Assembly (NCBI RefSeq): GCF_001665835.1
Contig: NZ_LZSX01000014.1
Location: 1-64,000 of the forward strand
Direction of reading: 5' to 3'
Length of the DNA stretch: 64,000 nucleotides
Source of the DNA: Mycobacterium colombiense
Lineage (GTDB): Bacteria; Actinomycetota; Actinomycetes; Mycobacteriales; Mycobacteriaceae
The notes under the pieces were generated by a model. It worked only from the letters and a program-made list of their open reading frames with translations, was not told the DNA's origin and did no database searches. This document shows positions 18,295 to 28,093 of this stretch, piece by piece (the first letter of the stretch is position 1; every line of letters starts with the position of its first letter). The position numbers were made by a program, and so were the translations under genes.

Positions 18295-19308
18295 TCAGCT
18301 CTGGCCCGCGGACAACGAACTGGGCAGCCCGAACTTCGTGAACAAGCTGTCGTCGAGGAAGGCCACCACGTGGGAGACCTTGCCGCCCTGCACATCCAGA
18401 ACGTGCAGCTGAAAGGGCACGTGCATGTCGCCGGTGCGCATGTACATCGCCGCGGCGAGCTGGCCGTTGGCGATCAGCGGCAGCATGCGCATGTCCCCGC
18501 TGCCCTCCGCCGGGCACTGCTGATGAATGAGAGTGACGATGTCGCCCGGACCCTGATACCAGCCGGTGTACGGCGGCATCTCCCAGATGGCCTCCGCGGT
18601 GAACAGGTCGACCAGCCGATCGATGTCGTAGGTTTCGAACGCGGCGATATAGCGCGCCAGCAGGTCCTGGGCCTCGGCCGAATCCGGCTGCACGAGCGGG
18701 TCTTCGGAGCTGGGCCCGGCGGACTCGAGCTGGGTGCGGGCCCGCTGCAGCAGGCTGTTGACGGCGGTGGTGGTGGTGCCGACCGCGTCGGCGACCTCGG
18801 CGGACCGCCATCCCAACACGTCGCGCAGCAGTAGCACCGCCCGCTGTCGGGGCGGGAGGTATTGCAGCGCAGCGACAAACGCCAACCGCACCGATTCCCG
18901 CGACCCGACGACGACCGACGGGTCGGCGGGATGCTCGGTCAGCTCCGGTAGCGGTTCCAGCCACGCCACCTCGCGTCGCTCCACCAGCTCGGCGTTCGGG
19001 TCCGAACTCGGGCCACCCAGGCCCACCGGCAACGGCCTGCGCTGGCGCCCCTCCAGCGCGGTCAGGCAGGTGTTGGTGGCGATGCGGTGCAGCCAGGTGC
19101 GTATCGAGGACTTGCCTTCGAAACGGTCGTACGCCTTCCAGGCCCGCAGCAGGGTCTCCTGCACCAGGTCCTCCGCGTCGTGCAGGGATCCGGTCATCCG
19201 GTAGCAGTGCGCCAGCAGTTCGCGCCGATACGGTTCGGCGTGCGCCGAGAAATCCGCGCGGGCCACCGGGTCACCTTCAGAGTTCTGCGCGAGAAGGCTC
19301 ATCCGCAT
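18295..19308 (-). CDS. sigG: ECF sigma factor SigG with SnoaL-like C-terminal domain
   Basis: 337 residues. The sigma-70 region 2 (about 24-95: RELLAHCYRMTGSLHDAEDLVQE, IRTWLHRIATNTC) and region 4 (about 140-200: YLPPRQRAVLLLRDVLGWRSAEVADAVG) are intact. A SnoaL/NTF2-like domain (about 215-330) follows, typical of ECFs that have no separate anti-sigma factor and are modulated by this domain. An orthologue of Rv0182c. The M. tuberculosis protein is annotated longer at the N-terminus; here ATG 19308 or 19302 fits. Reported roles concern DNA damage and aldehyde stress, with limited evidence. Confidence 0.92.
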   Translation of the reverse strand: MRMSLLAQNSEGDPVARADFSAHAEPYRRELLAHCYRMTGSLHDAEDLVQETLLRAWKAYDRFEGKSSIRTWLHRIATNTCLTALEGRQRRPLPVGLGGPSSDPNAELVERREVAWLEPLPELTEHPADPSVVVGSRESVRLAFVAALQYLPPRQRAVLLLRDVLGWRSAEVADAVGTTTTAVNSLLQRARTQLESAGPSSEDPLVQPDSAEAQDLLARYIAAFETYDIDRLVDLFTAEAIWEMPPYTGWYQGPGDIVTLIHQQCPAEGSGDMRMLPLIANGQLAAAMYMRTGDMHVPFQLHVLDVQGGKVSHVVAFLDDSLFTKFGLPSSLSAGQS

Positions 19309-19373
19309 GAGCCTACGCAGTGTCTGCCAACACGTCCCGCATCAGCAGCCATTACGCTGCCCGTAATGACTAG

Positions 19374-20216
<843 letters not shown>

Positions 20217-20248
20217 GGCGGGACGTGTCGGATCGCTTGAGTAGTTTG

Positions 20249-20311
20249 GCGCCATGACTTGCGTCGGCGACGATGCAGAGCGAAGCGATGAGGAGGAGCG
20301 GCGCCATGACT
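20249..20311 (+). repeat. MIRU-like interspersed repeat with flanking direct repeats
   Basis: A 12-base sequence GGCGCCATGACT occurs at 20249-20260 and again at 20300-20311, enclosing a 39-base core that contains GATGCAGAGCGAAGCGATGA and then GGAGGAGCGGCGCC. The core looks like the mycobacterial interspersed repetitive unit known from intergenic regions such as senX3-regX3 (from memory). The 51-base period is close to the short MIRU class. The element duplicates the start codon context of the next gene. Confidence 0.6.
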
Positions 20312-20313
20312 GA
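20254..20313 (+). CDS. Short ORF inside the MIRU-like repeat
   Basis: ATG 20254 opens a 19-codon frame (MTCVGDDAERSDEEERRHD) that ends with TGA at 20311-20313, overlapping the ATG at 20306 of the downstream DUF2786 gene. MIRUs are known to carry such small overlapping frames. Through coupling it could carry ribosomes to the next start. Whether the peptide itself matters is unknown. Confidence 0.3.
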   Translation: MTCVGDDAERSDEEERRHD

Positions 20314-21055
20314 CGACAAGATGCTGGCGCGCATCGCCGCACTGCTGCGTCAGGCCGAGGGCACCGACAACACCCACGAAGCCGACGCGTTCATGTCCGC
20401 CGCGCAGCGGCTCGCGACGGCCGCGGCCATCGACCTCGCGGTGGCGCGGTCGCATTCGGCCCAGCGGTCGGCGGCCCAGACGCCGACGCAGCGCACCATC
20501 ACCATCGGGGCGGCGGGCGCCAAGGGGTTGCGCACGTACGTGCAGCTGTTCGTGCTGATCGCCGCGGCCAACGACGTGCGCTGCGACGTGGCCTCGAATT
20601 CGACGTTCGTGTATGCCTACGGGTTCGTCGAGGACATCGACGCCAGCCACGCCTTGTACGCCAGCCTGGTCGTCCAGATGGTCCGCGCGTCGGACGCCTA
20701 TCTCGCGTCGGGCGCGCATCGTCCCACGCCGACGATCACCGCGCGGCTCAACTTTCAGCTGGCATTCGGCGCGCGCGTCGGCCAGCGGCTCACCGAGGCT
20801 CGCGACCAGGCGCGGCAGGAGGCCACTAACGACCGCCGCCGATCGCCGGGCACCGCTATCGCGTTGCGGGACAAGGAGATCGAACTGGTGGACTACTACC
20901 GCGATGCGTCGAAGGCGCGTGGCACCTGGCAGGCCAGCCGGGCGTCGGCCGGATATTCGTCGGCGGCGCGGCGCGCCGGCGACCGGGCCGGCAAGCGGGC
21001 GCGGCTCGGCAACAGCCCCGAACTCCCCGGGGCGCGGAGCGCGCTGAGCGGGTGA
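20306..21055 (+). CDS. DUF2786 protein (Rv0184 orthologue)
   Basis: ATG 20306 gives MTDDKMLARIAALLRQAEGT and 249 residues, the length I recall for Rv0184. The N-terminal DUF2786 domain (about 5-42: ARIAALLRQAEGTDNTHEADAF) is a small helical domain. The C-terminal two thirds is mixed, ending in a basic Arg/Lys/Ala-rich tail that could bind nucleic acid. Ribosome site GAGGAG lies in the repeat just upstream. The stop overlaps the GTG of the next gene. Function unknown. Confidence 0.82.
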   Translation: MTDDKMLARIAALLRQAEGTDNTHEADAFMSAAQRLATAAAIDLAVARSHSAQRSAAQTPTQRTITIGAAGAKGLRTYVQLFVLIAAANDVRCDVASNSTFVYAYGFVEDIDASHALYASLVVQMVRASDAYLASGAHRPTPTITARLNFQLAFGARVGQRLTEARDQARQEATNDRRRSPGTAIALRDKEIELVDYYRDASKARGTWQASRASAGYSSAARRAGDRAGKRARLGNSPELPGARSALSG

Positions 21056-21564
21056 CCGCGGGGAACTCCCCACGCCGGGATTCTCAACGCTCCAAGGTGT
21101 ATGCGGCCGAGGAGTTCGTCCGGACGCTGTTCGACCGTGCCGCCCAGCACGGCTCGCAGGTGGTGGAGTTCTTCGGCACCCAGCTGACCCTGCCACCCGA
21201 GGGACGATTCGGATCGGTGTCCTCCGCGCAGCGCTACGTGGACGACGTGCTGGCTCTCCCGGCGGTGCGGCAACGCTGGCCGGATGTGTCGCCGCTGCGG
21301 GTGCGGGGACGGCGCGCCGCCAGCTCCGCGCACTACGAAAACTATGACGGCACAGGCGTTATCGCGGTTCCCGATCGGGACACCGCCGACTGGGCACTGC
21401 GCGAGCTGGTGATGCTGCACGAAGTGGCGCATCATTTGTGCCAGGCCGATCCGCCGCACGGCCCCGAGTTCGTTGCGACGATCTGTGAGCTGACGGAGCT
21501 GGTGATGGGACCGGAACTGGGGCACGTGCTGCGGGTGGTCTACGCCAAAGAGGGCGTTCGGTGA
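21052..21564 (+). CDS. Small putative metallohydrolase with HExxH motif (Rv0185 orthologue)
   Basis: 170 residues from GTG 21052, overlapping the DUF2786 stop. It contains HEVAHH (in MLHEVAHHLC, about residue 123), a zinc-binding HExxH motif followed by a conserved HGPEF segment. This matches the actinobacterial family annotated as TIGR04338 metallohydrolase. There is no signal peptide, so it is cytoplasmic. Its constant pairing with the DUF2786 gene suggests a joint role, but the activity has not been shown. It overlaps the bglS start by GTGA. Confidence 0.8.
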   Translation: MTAGNSPRRDSQRSKVYAAEEFVRTLFDRAAQHGSQVVEFFGTQLTLPPEGRFGSVSSAQRYVDDVLALPAVRQRWPDVSPLRVRGRRAASSAHYENYDGTGVIAVPDRDTADWALRELVMLHEVAHHLCQADPPHGPEFVATICELTELVMGPELGHVLRVVYAKEGVR

Positions 21565-23684
21565 ACCCCGCCGACCCCGACGCACGGGCGCGTGAGGTCG
21601 AAGCCCAAATGACCGACGACGAGCGGTTCGCGCTGCTGGTCTCGGTGATGGGGGCCGGGGACATGTGGCCGGTGCGCGACGAGCGCATCCCCGCCGACGC
21701 CCCGATGAGTGCGGGATACGTGCCGGGGGTTCCCCGTCTCGGTGTGCCCGCGTTGCTGATGAGCGACGCCGGGCTGGGCGTCACCAATCCCGGGTTCCGT
21801 GTTGGCGATACGGCCACCGCGCTGCCCGCCGGTCTGGCGCTGGCCGCCAGCTTCAATCCGTCGCTGGCCCGGGCCGCGGGCGAGGTGATCGGCCGCGAGG
21901 CGCGCAGCCGCGGGTTCAACGTGCAGCTCGCCGGCGGAATGAACCTGACCCGCGACCCGCGCAACGGCCGAAATTTCGAATACCTTTCCGAGGACCCGCT
22001 TTTGACCGCCACGATGGCCGCTGAGTCAGTCGACGGCATCCAGCGCCAGGGCGTCATCTCGACGGTCAAGCACTACTCGCTGAACTGCAACGAAACCAAT
22101 CGCCACTTCCTGGACGCGGTCATCGATCCCGACGCGCACCGCGAATCCGATCTGCTGGCCTTCGAATTGGCGATCGAGCGCTCGCAGCCCGGCGCCGTGA
22201 TGACTGCCTACAACAGGATCAACGGCGACTACGCCGCCGCGAACGCCGTCTTGATCAACGACGTGCTGAAAGGCGCGTGGGGGTACCGCGGCTGGGTCAT
22301 GTCGGATTGGGGCGCCACGCCGAGCTGGAAGTGCGCGCCGGCCGGCCTCGATCAGGAGTGTGGGGCCCAGATCGACGCGCTGCTCTGGCAGGCCGAGTCC
22401 TTCGGTGCGCCGCTTCGCGACGCGTACGCCGACGGCGGGCTGACCGCGGAGCGCCTCTCGGACATGGTTCGCCGGATCCTGCGATCCATGTTCGCCGTCG
22501 GCATCGACCGCGGCGTCCCGGCACCGGCACCGGACCTGGCCTCGCACAACAAGATTGCGCTGGAGATAGCGCGGCAGGGAACGGTTTTGTTGAGCAACCG
22601 GGGCCTGTTGCCGCTGGCGCCCGGGTCGAGCCCACGCATCGCGGTCATCGGCGGGTACGCGCACGTGGGTGTGCCGGCCGGATACGGTTCGAGCACCGTC
22701 GTTCCGCCGGGCGGATACGCCGGCGTGGTGCCGATCGGCGGCTCGGGCCTGGAGGCCGGGATGCGCAATCTGTACCTGCTGCCGTCGAGTCCGCTGGAAG
22801 AGTTGCGAAAACTGCTCCCGCAGGCCCAGATCGAGTTCGATCCCGGCATCGGCCCGGCCGAGGCGGTGCGGGCGGCGCGCGCGGCCGACATCGCGATCGT
22901 GTTCGCGGTCCGCGCGGAGGGCGAGGGTTTCGACATCGCCGACCTCTCGCTGCCCTGGGGCCAGGACGAGCTGATCGCGGCGGTCGCGGCCGCCAACCCC
23001 AACACCGTGGTGGTGCTGCAGACCGGCAATCCGGTATCGATGCCGTGGCGCGACTCGGTGAATGCCGTTGTGCAGGCGTGGTTTCCGGGCCAAGGCGGCG
23101 CCCGGGCCATCGCGGAGATCCTCACCGGGGCGGTGAACCCCTCGGGCCGGCTGCCGATCACCTTTCCGGTCGACCTCGCCCAGACGCCGCGCCCGCAGCT
23201 GCCCGGCACCGGCGAACCATGGGGGACACCGACCACGATCGACTACGCCGAAGGAGCCGACGTCGGCTACCGCTGGTTCGCCCGGCGTGGCCATGAACCG
23301 ATGTTCGCCTTCGGTCATGGGTTGTCCTACACCAGGTTTGACTACCATGACCTGGTGGTCAGCGGCGGAGAAACCATCAAGGCCAGTTTCGGCGTCCTCA
23401 ACGTCGGCGACCGCCCCGGGGCCGACGTACCGCAGCTGTACCTGACGGCCGCCGCCGGTGAACCGTGTTTACGGCTGCTGGGATTCGAGCGGGTGGACCT
23501 CGCGCCGGGCGCGACCCAACGGGTGACCGTCGAGGCGGACCCGCGACTGCTGGCCCGCTATGACGGCAGCGCTAAGAGTTGGCGGATCCGCCCGGGTACC
23601 TATACGGCCGCGGTGGGCACGTCGGCGATCGCTTTACGGCTGGAAGCCGCGGTCGAGCTGACCGGTCGTACGTTCGGGCGATAA
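21561..23684 (+). CDS. bglS: Glycoside hydrolase family 3 beta-glucosidase
   Basis: 707 residues from GTG 21561. The N-terminal GH3 barrel (about 30-300) has the catalytic nucleophile Asp249 in WVMSDWGAT and the substrate-binding motifs STVKHYSLNCNE and GFNVQLAGGMNLTRDPRNGRNFEY. The GH3 C-terminal domain (about 330-560) and a fibronectin type III-like domain (about 605-675) follow. No signal peptide is seen. An orthologue of Rv0186 (BglS). It probably hydrolyses beta-linked glucosides; the natural substrate is unknown. Last gene of a three-gene overlapping operon. Confidence 0.93.
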   Translation: MNPADPDARAREVEAQMTDDERFALLVSVMGAGDMWPVRDERIPADAPMSAGYVPGVPRLGVPALLMSDAGLGVTNPGFRVGDTATALPAGLALAASFNPSLARAAGEVIGREARSRGFNVQLAGGMNLTRDPRNGRNFEYLSEDPLLTATMAAESVDGIQRQGVISTVKHYSLNCNETNRHFLDAVIDPDAHRESDLLAFELAIERSQPGAVMTAYNRINGDYAAANAVLINDVLKGAWGYRGWVMSDWGATPSWKCAPAGLDQECGAQIDALLWQAESFGAPLRDAYADGGLTAERLSDMVRRILRSMFAVGIDRGVPAPAPDLASHNKIALEIARQGTVLLSNRGLLPLAPGSSPRIAVIGGYAHVGVPAGYGSSTVVPPGGYAGVVPIGGSGLEAGMRNLYLLPSSPLEELRKLLPQAQIEFDPGIGPAEAVRAARAADIAIVFAVRAEGEGFDIADLSLPWGQDELIAAVAAANPNTVVVLQTGNPVSMPWRDSVNAVVQAWFPGQGGARAIAEILTGAVNPSGRLPITFPVDLAQTPRPQLPGTGEPWGTPTTIDYAEGADVGYRWFARRGHEPMFAFGHGLSYTRFDYHDLVVSGGETIKASFGVLNVGDRPGADVPQLYLTAAAGEPCLRLLGFERVDLAPGATQRVTVEADPRLLARYDGSAKSWRIRPGTYTAAVGTSAIALRLEAAVELTGRTFGR

Positions 23685-23716
23685 GTCACAGGGGCTACGC
23701 CCGAACGCACGACCGG
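23662..23716. terminator. Long hairpin between convergent bglS and mymT
   Basis: The arm at 23662-23680 (CCGGTCGTACGTTCGGGCG) pairs with 23698-23716 in 18 of 19 positions, leaving a 17-base loop. The left arm covers the last codons of bglS. There is no T run, as is usual in mycobacteria. It probably works in both directions. Confidence 0.65.
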
Positions 23717-23725
23717 CCCGGTGGG

Positions 23726-23872
23726 TTACTTGACGGGAACCAGCGCGTCGCCGCACGTGCAGCGGTACGGCTCACCCGAACCCGAGCAGTGGCAGGGGGC
23801 CTCGATGCGGACGCGACAGCCGCAGCCTTCGTGACCGCACGTCAGCTCGGTCCCGGCTTCATAAGTTGCCAT
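23726..23872 (-). CDS. mymT: MymT copper metallothionein
   Basis: 48 residues from the ATG at 23872 ([12 protein letters not shown]). An upstream frame adding 43 residues lacks the conserved character and crosses the regulatory site. Seven cysteines (12, 17, 19, 27, 29, 38, 40) in the order CxxxxCxC, CxC, CxC match MymT of M. tuberculosis (Rv0186A), which binds several Cu(I) ions and protects against copper. A RicR-type palindrome lies 62-80 bases upstream of the start. It is easily missed because of its size. Confidence 0.93.
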   Translation of the reverse strand: MATYEAGTELTCGHEGCGCRVRIEAPCHCSGSGEPYRCTCGDALVPVK

Positions 23873-23933
23873 TTGACTCACTCTTTTCCTGTTGTGGTGA
23901 TTCTTGCGGTGTGGGTCGACCGCACCCTCACTA

Positions 23934-23952
23934 TATACCCCCCACGGGTATA
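23934..23952. promoter_or_regulatory. RicR-type copper operator upstream of mymT
   Basis: TATACCC-CCCAC-GGGTATA is a perfect 7+5+7 palindrome. Its core TACCC-N5-GGGTA is identical in layout to the site upstream of ricR at 28102-28116. In M. tuberculosis, RicR represses mymT and is released by copper. The site is also 79 bases upstream of the rightward O-methyltransferase gene. Confidence 0.8.
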
Positions 23953-24030
23953 CCGTAAACGGTCGCGACCGGTTCGATGCCGGCCCGGCCGTCCGTGCCA
24001 ACGCCGCCGGGCGCGGCTAGCGTGGGCGCC

Positions 24031-24684
24031 ATGACCGAGAACCCAACCCCCGAAGACGTCGACGCATTCTTGGACAGCACAGTGGTGGACGGCGACCCGT
24101 CGTTGACCGCGGCCCTCGAGGCCAGCGACGCGGCCGGGTTGCCGTCGATCGCGGTGTCGGTGCAGCAAGGAAAGTTCCTGAGCCTGCTGGCCGGTGCCAT
24201 CGGTGCGCGCAGCATCCTCGAGCTCGGCACGCTGGGCGGTTTCAGCACCATCTGGCTGGCGCGCGGCGCCGGCCCGCAAGGACGAGTCGTGACGCTGGAA
24301 TACGAGCCCAAGCACGCCGAGGTGGCGCGGGCCAATTTGGAGCGGGCCGGCCTCGCCGATCGGGTGGAGGTGATCGTCGGGGCCGCACTGGATACGCTGC
24401 CGACGGTGACCGGTCCGTTCGATCTGATCTTCATCGACGCCGACAAGGAGAACTACCCCGCGTACCTGGAGTGGGCGGTGCGACTGGCCCGCCCCGGCGC
24501 GGTCATCGTGGCGGACAACGTGATTCGGCAGGGACAGATCCTCGATCCGGAGTCCAACGCCCAAGCACAGGCGGTGCGCCAGACGCTGCAGGCGATGGGC
24601 GAGCACCCGCGGCTGGAGACCGCGGTGCTCCAGACGGTGGGCGCCAAGCGCTGGGACGGCTTCGCGTTCGCGTTGGTGCGGTAG
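24031..24684 (+). CDS. O-methyltransferase, caffeoyl-CoA OMT-like (Rv0187 orthologue)
   Basis: ATG 24031 (MTENPTPEDVD) gives 217 residues; the in-frame start at 23977 would add 18 unconserved residues. SAM-binding motif I is ILELGTLGGFSTIWLA (about 65-80), with the metal- and SAM-associated FIDADKENYPAYLEW (about 133) and ADNVIRQG (about 162). This is the class I cation-dependent OMT fold. Soluble. The methyl acceptor is unknown; catechol-like compounds are typical for the family. Confidence 0.9.
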   Translation: MTENPTPEDVDAFLDSTVVDGDPSLTAALEASDAAGLPSIAVSVQQGKFLSLLAGAIGARSILELGTLGGFSTIWLARGAGPQGRVVTLEYEPKHAEVARANLERAGLADRVEVIVGAALDTLPTVTGPFDLIFIDADKENYPAYLEWAVRLARPGAVIVADNVIRQGQILDPESNAQAQAVRQTLQAMGEHPRLETAVLQTVGAKRWDGFAFALVR

Positions 24685-24687
24685 GCC

Positions 24688-25671
24688 TCAGCGGGGGGCG
24701 AGGTCGGCGACGGCTTGCTCGGCGGAGGTGAGTTCGCCGATCCGCAAAGCTGTTTCGCCGGCGTACAGCGCTGCGCTGTCCAACCAGGAGTCGGGCACGC
24801 CGGCAACCGGCGCCAGCGGTGTGAAGAACGGGAGGGCGGGCGACTGCAGGCGCATCAGCGGTCCCGCGTCGAAATAGCCCAGCGCCGACAGCGGGCGGCT
24901 GGCCGCGTTCAGGGCGGCGGGCAACGCCTTGGCCTTACCGTCCTCGCCGCACCACCGGCGGGTGGCCGCGTTGGGCACGACGCGGTGGCGCAGCGGCCAG
25001 CTCAGGCCGAACAGGTTGGTTTCGATCGTCTTGTCCGCCCGCAGGATTCGCTGCTGGTACGCGTGGTTCGCGTTGGCCTCGTGGGTCAACAGGAATCGCG
25101 TGCCGGCCACGACACCGCTGACGCCCGCGTCGAGCGCGGCGCGGGTGTCGGCGCCGGTGGCGATGCCGCCGGCCACGAGCACCGGACGCCCGGCGGCCGC
25201 GGCCAGGGCGCGCGGCAAAAAGTCCAGCGCCGCCATGGTTCCCACCAGATGTCCGCCGGCCTCGCGTCCCTGGGCGATCAAACCGTCGGCACCGGCGGCG
25301 ATCGCGGCACGCGCCTGCGCGTCGGTGCCCACCATCACGAAGACGAAGATCCCCGCATCGCGCAGGTGCTCGACGAGCCCCCGCTTTTCGCCGAACGCCA
25401 CCACGACGACATCCACCCGCGCGTCGACGCAGACCGCGACGTGCCGGCGATGAACGAAGGGCATCAACAGGTTTACCGCGACCGCGCGGCCCGGCGCCTG
25501 ATCGCGCACCCGCTCGATCGACTCGCGTAGCCGCTGGGGCGTGTCGATGCCCAGCGTGCCCAGGCCGCCCGCCCGGGCGACCGCGCCCGCCAGCGCCGCG
25601 CCCGCCAGTCCGCCGCCCATGCCGGCCTGCCCGACCGGAACATCGAGCCGCAGCCGGTCCGCGATATCCAT
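24688..25671 (-). CDS. Nitronate monooxygenase-family flavoprotein
   Basis: 327 residues from ATG 25671. A TIM-barrel FMN protein with QAGMGGGLAGAALAGAVA at the N-terminus, GREAGGH (about 135) and phosphate-binding PVLVAGGIATGADTRAAL (about 163-180), the motifs of the 2-nitropropane dioxygenase / nitronate monooxygenase family. Such enzymes detoxify nitronates; some homologues are enoyl reductase-like. It converges on the O-methyltransferase gene with 3 bases between. I recall no gene at this place in M. tuberculosis. Confidence 0.86.
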   Translation of the reverse strand: MDIADRLRLDVPVGQAGMGGGLAGAALAGAVARAGGLGTLGIDTPQRLRESIERVRDQAPGRAVAVNLLMPFVHRRHVAVCVDARVDVVVVAFGEKRGLVEHLRDAGIFVFVMVGTDAQARAAIAAGADGLIAQGREAGGHLVGTMAALDFLPRALAAAAGRPVLVAGGIATGADTRAALDAGVSGVVAGTRFLLTHEANANHAYQQRILRADKTIETNLFGLSWPLRHRVVPNAATRRWCGEDGKAKALPAALNAASRPLSALGYFDAGPLMRLQSPALPFFTPLAPVAGVPDSWLDSAALYAGETALRIGELTSAEQAVADLAPR

Positions 25672-25832
25672 GTCCTAAGACGCTACGCGGGTCGTCCATA
25701 CGGCCACACCGGGCGGCCCTGCCGGGCACTGATTTTCGTTGCTGGTAACCGACGTGCGGGCGTAATGTTGACGGCAGATGGATGGGTGCGGCCACGCTCA
25801 AAAGGCTTGCCGCATAACAGAAAGGTCACAAA

Positions 25833-26273
25833 ATGAGTACAGTCCATTCATCAATCGATCACCACCCCGATTTGTTGGCTCTGCGTGCGCGTTACGAGCG
25901 CGTGGCCGAGTCGATGAGCGCGCATGTCACGTTCGGGCTGGCCCTGCTGACGGGCCTGTACGTGGCCGCGTCGCCGTGGATCGTCGGATTCAGCGCCACG
26001 ACATCGCTTGCCACGTCCGACCTGATCGTCGGGATCGCGGCGGCGTTCTTGGCCTACGGGTTCGCGACGACACTGGATCGCGCGCACGGCATGACCTGGA
26101 CGCTGCCGGTGCTGGGCGTGTGGGTCATCGTCTCGACGTGGATCCTGCCGGGCGTCGTGATGACCGCCGGCATGACCTGGTCGAATGTCGTTGCGGGCGT
26201 GTTGTTGGCATTCCTGGGCTTCAACGCGACCTACTTCGGCATGCGCACCCGCGCGACGGACACCCACGCCTGA
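25833..26273 (+). CDS. SPW-repeat membrane protein (Rv0188 orthologue)
   Basis: 146 residues from ATG 25833 with AGAAAGG just upstream. Four membrane helices arranged as two SPW-type repeats: ASPWIVGFS (about 50) is the clear SPW motif, while the second copy (VSTWILPG, about 108) has lost the SPW triplet. An orthologue of Rv0188. SPW proteins are small integral membrane proteins of unknown function. Confidence 0.85.
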   Translation: MSTVHSSIDHHPDLLALRARYERVAESMSAHVTFGLALLTGLYVAASPWIVGFSATTSLATSDLIVGIAAAFLAYGFATTLDRAHGMTWTLPVLGVWVIVSTWILPGVVMTAGMTWSNVVAGVLLAFLGFNATYFGMRTRATDTHA

Positions 26274-26342
26274 TCGCGAACGCGGTTAGGCCGCAAGGCA
26301 GTTCGCCCGCCCCGGGCTGATCAGCGCGGCCCGGGACGGCGA

Positions 26343-28055
26343 TCAGCCGCAGACCGCGCCGATGGCGGCCGAGCTGACCAGCTTCACGTACTTGGCCAGC
26401 ACGCCGGTCTTGTAGCGCGGCTCCGGCGGGGTGAAATCCTTTCGCCGAGCCTCGAATTCGGCCGGATCGGTCAGCACGTCGAGCACTTGGTTGGCCACGT
26501 CCAGCCGGATGCGGTCGCCGTCACGCAGGAACGCGATCGGTCCGGCGTCGACCGCCTCGGGCGCGATGTGGCCGACGCACAGGCCGGTCGTCCCGCCGGA
26601 GAAGCGGCCGTCGGTCAGCAGCAGCACGTCCTTGCCCAGGCCGGCGCCCTTGATGGCGCCGGTGATGGCCAGCATTTCCCGCATGCCGGGGCCGCCCTTG
26701 GGTCCTTCGTAGCGGATCACCACCGCGTCGCCCTTGGTGATCGTGCCGTCTTCCAAAGCGTCCAGCGCGGCCCGCTCGCCGTCGAAAACCCTTGCGGTGC
26801 CCTCGAACACGTCGGAGTCGAACCCGGCCGACTTCACCACCGCGCCCTCGGGCGCCAGCGATCCGCGCAGGATGGTGATCCCGCCGGTCGGGTGAATGGG
26901 GTTGCTCAGCGCGCGCAGCACCTTGCCGTCCGGGTCGGGCGGGTCGATCGCGGCCAGGTTCTCGGCCACCGTCGCACCGGTCACCGTCAGGCAGTCGCCG
27001 CGCAGCAGCCCGGCATCCAGCAGCGCCTTCATCATCACCGGCACGCCGCCGATGTGGTCGACGTGGGACATGACGTGGCGGCCGAACGGCTTGACGTCGG
27101 CCAGGTGCGGGACCTTCGACCCGATCCGGCTGAAGTCGTCGAGCGACAGTTCGACGTCGGCCTCGTGGGCGATGGCCAGCAGGTGCAGCACCGCGTTGGT
27201 CGAGCCGCCGAACGCCATCACCACCGCGATCGCGTTCTCGAACGCCTCCTTGGTGAGGATGTCGCGGGCCGTGATCCCGCGCCGCAGCAGTTCGACGACG
27301 GCCGCACCGCTGCGCCGGGCGAACCCGTCGCGGCGGCGGTCGGTCGCCGGCGGCGCCGCGCTGCCCGGCAACGACATCCCGAGCGCCTCGGCGGCGCTGG
27401 CCATCGTGTTGGCCGTGTACATGCCGCCGCACGCGCCCTCACCGGGACAGATCGCGCGCTCGATGGCGTCGACGTCCTCGCGGGGCAGCAGCCCCCGGGC
27501 GCAGGCGCCCACCGCCTCGAACGCGTCGATGATGGTGACCTCGCGCTCGCTGCCGTCCGAGAGCTTGGCGACCCCGGGCAGGATCGAGCCGGCATAAAGG
27601 AACACCGAGGCCAGGTCCAGCCGCGCGGCGGCCATCAGCATCCCGGGCAGCGACTTGTCGCAGCCGGCCAGCAGCACCGAGCCGTCCAGGCGTTCGGCCT
27701 GCATCACCGTCTCGACGCTGTCGGCGATCACCTCGCGCGACACCAGCGAGAAGTGCATCCCCTCGTGGCCCATCGAGATGCCGTCGGACACCGAGATGGT
27801 GCCGAACTCCAGCGGGTAACCACCGGCCGAGAACACGCCCTCCTTGACCGCCTTGGCGAGCCGGTCCAGCGAGAGGTTGCACGGGGTGATCTCGTTCCAG
27901 GACGACGCGACGCCGATCTGCGGCTTGGCGAAGTCCTCGTCTCCCATGCCTACGGCCCGCAGCATGCCCCGGGCGGCGGCCTTCTCCAGGCCGTCGGTGA
28001 CGTCACGACTACGCGGCTTGATGTCGGCGGTTCCGGCCGAATCGGTGGTGGGCAT
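26343..28055 (-). CDS. ilvD: Dihydroxy-acid dehydratase
   Basis: 570 residues from ATG 28055. It catalyses dehydration of 2,3-dihydroxy-isovalerate and -methylvalerate in valine, isoleucine and leucine synthesis. Three cysteines that ligate the iron-sulfur cluster are present: Cys59 (TPCN), Cys132 (AGCDKS) and Cys209 (GACGG), with the GGMYTANTM and [11 protein letters not shown] signatures. An orthologue of Rv0189c. Divergent from ricR, with the copper operator only 38-61 bases upstream of its start, so control by copper status is conceivable. Fe-S dehydratases are known copper targets. Confidence 0.96.
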   Translation of the reverse strand: MPTTDSAGTADIKPRSRDVTDGLEKAAARGMLRAVGMGDEDFAKPQIGVASSWNEITPCNLSLDRLAKAVKEGVFSAGGYPLEFGTISVSDGISMGHEGMHFSLVSREVIADSVETVMQAERLDGSVLLAGCDKSLPGMLMAAARLDLASVFLYAGSILPGVAKLSDGSEREVTIIDAFEAVGACARGLLPREDVDAIERAICPGEGACGGMYTANTMASAAEALGMSLPGSAAPPATDRRRDGFARRSGAAVVELLRRGITARDILTKEAFENAIAVVMAFGGSTNAVLHLLAIAHEADVELSLDDFSRIGSKVPHLADVKPFGRHVMSHVDHIGGVPVMMKALLDAGLLRGDCLTVTGATVAENLAAIDPPDPDGKVLRALSNPIHPTGGITILRGSLAPEGAVVKSAGFDSDVFEGTARVFDGERAALDALEDGTITKGDAVVIRYEGPKGGPGMREMLAITGAIKGAGLGKDVLLLTDGRFSGGTTGLCVGHIAPEAVDAGPIAFLRDGDRIRLDVANQVLDVLTDPAEFEARRKDFTPPEPRYKTGVLAKYVKLVSSAAIGAVCG

Positions 28056-28093
28056 TGCTCAAGTATGCGCTGGCCAGTCGCGATGCCAATTTT

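Noticed and set aside
23873..24001. N-terminal extension of mymT by 43 codons
   Set aside because: It runs through the copper operator and lacks similarity to known MymT; the 48-residue form fits.
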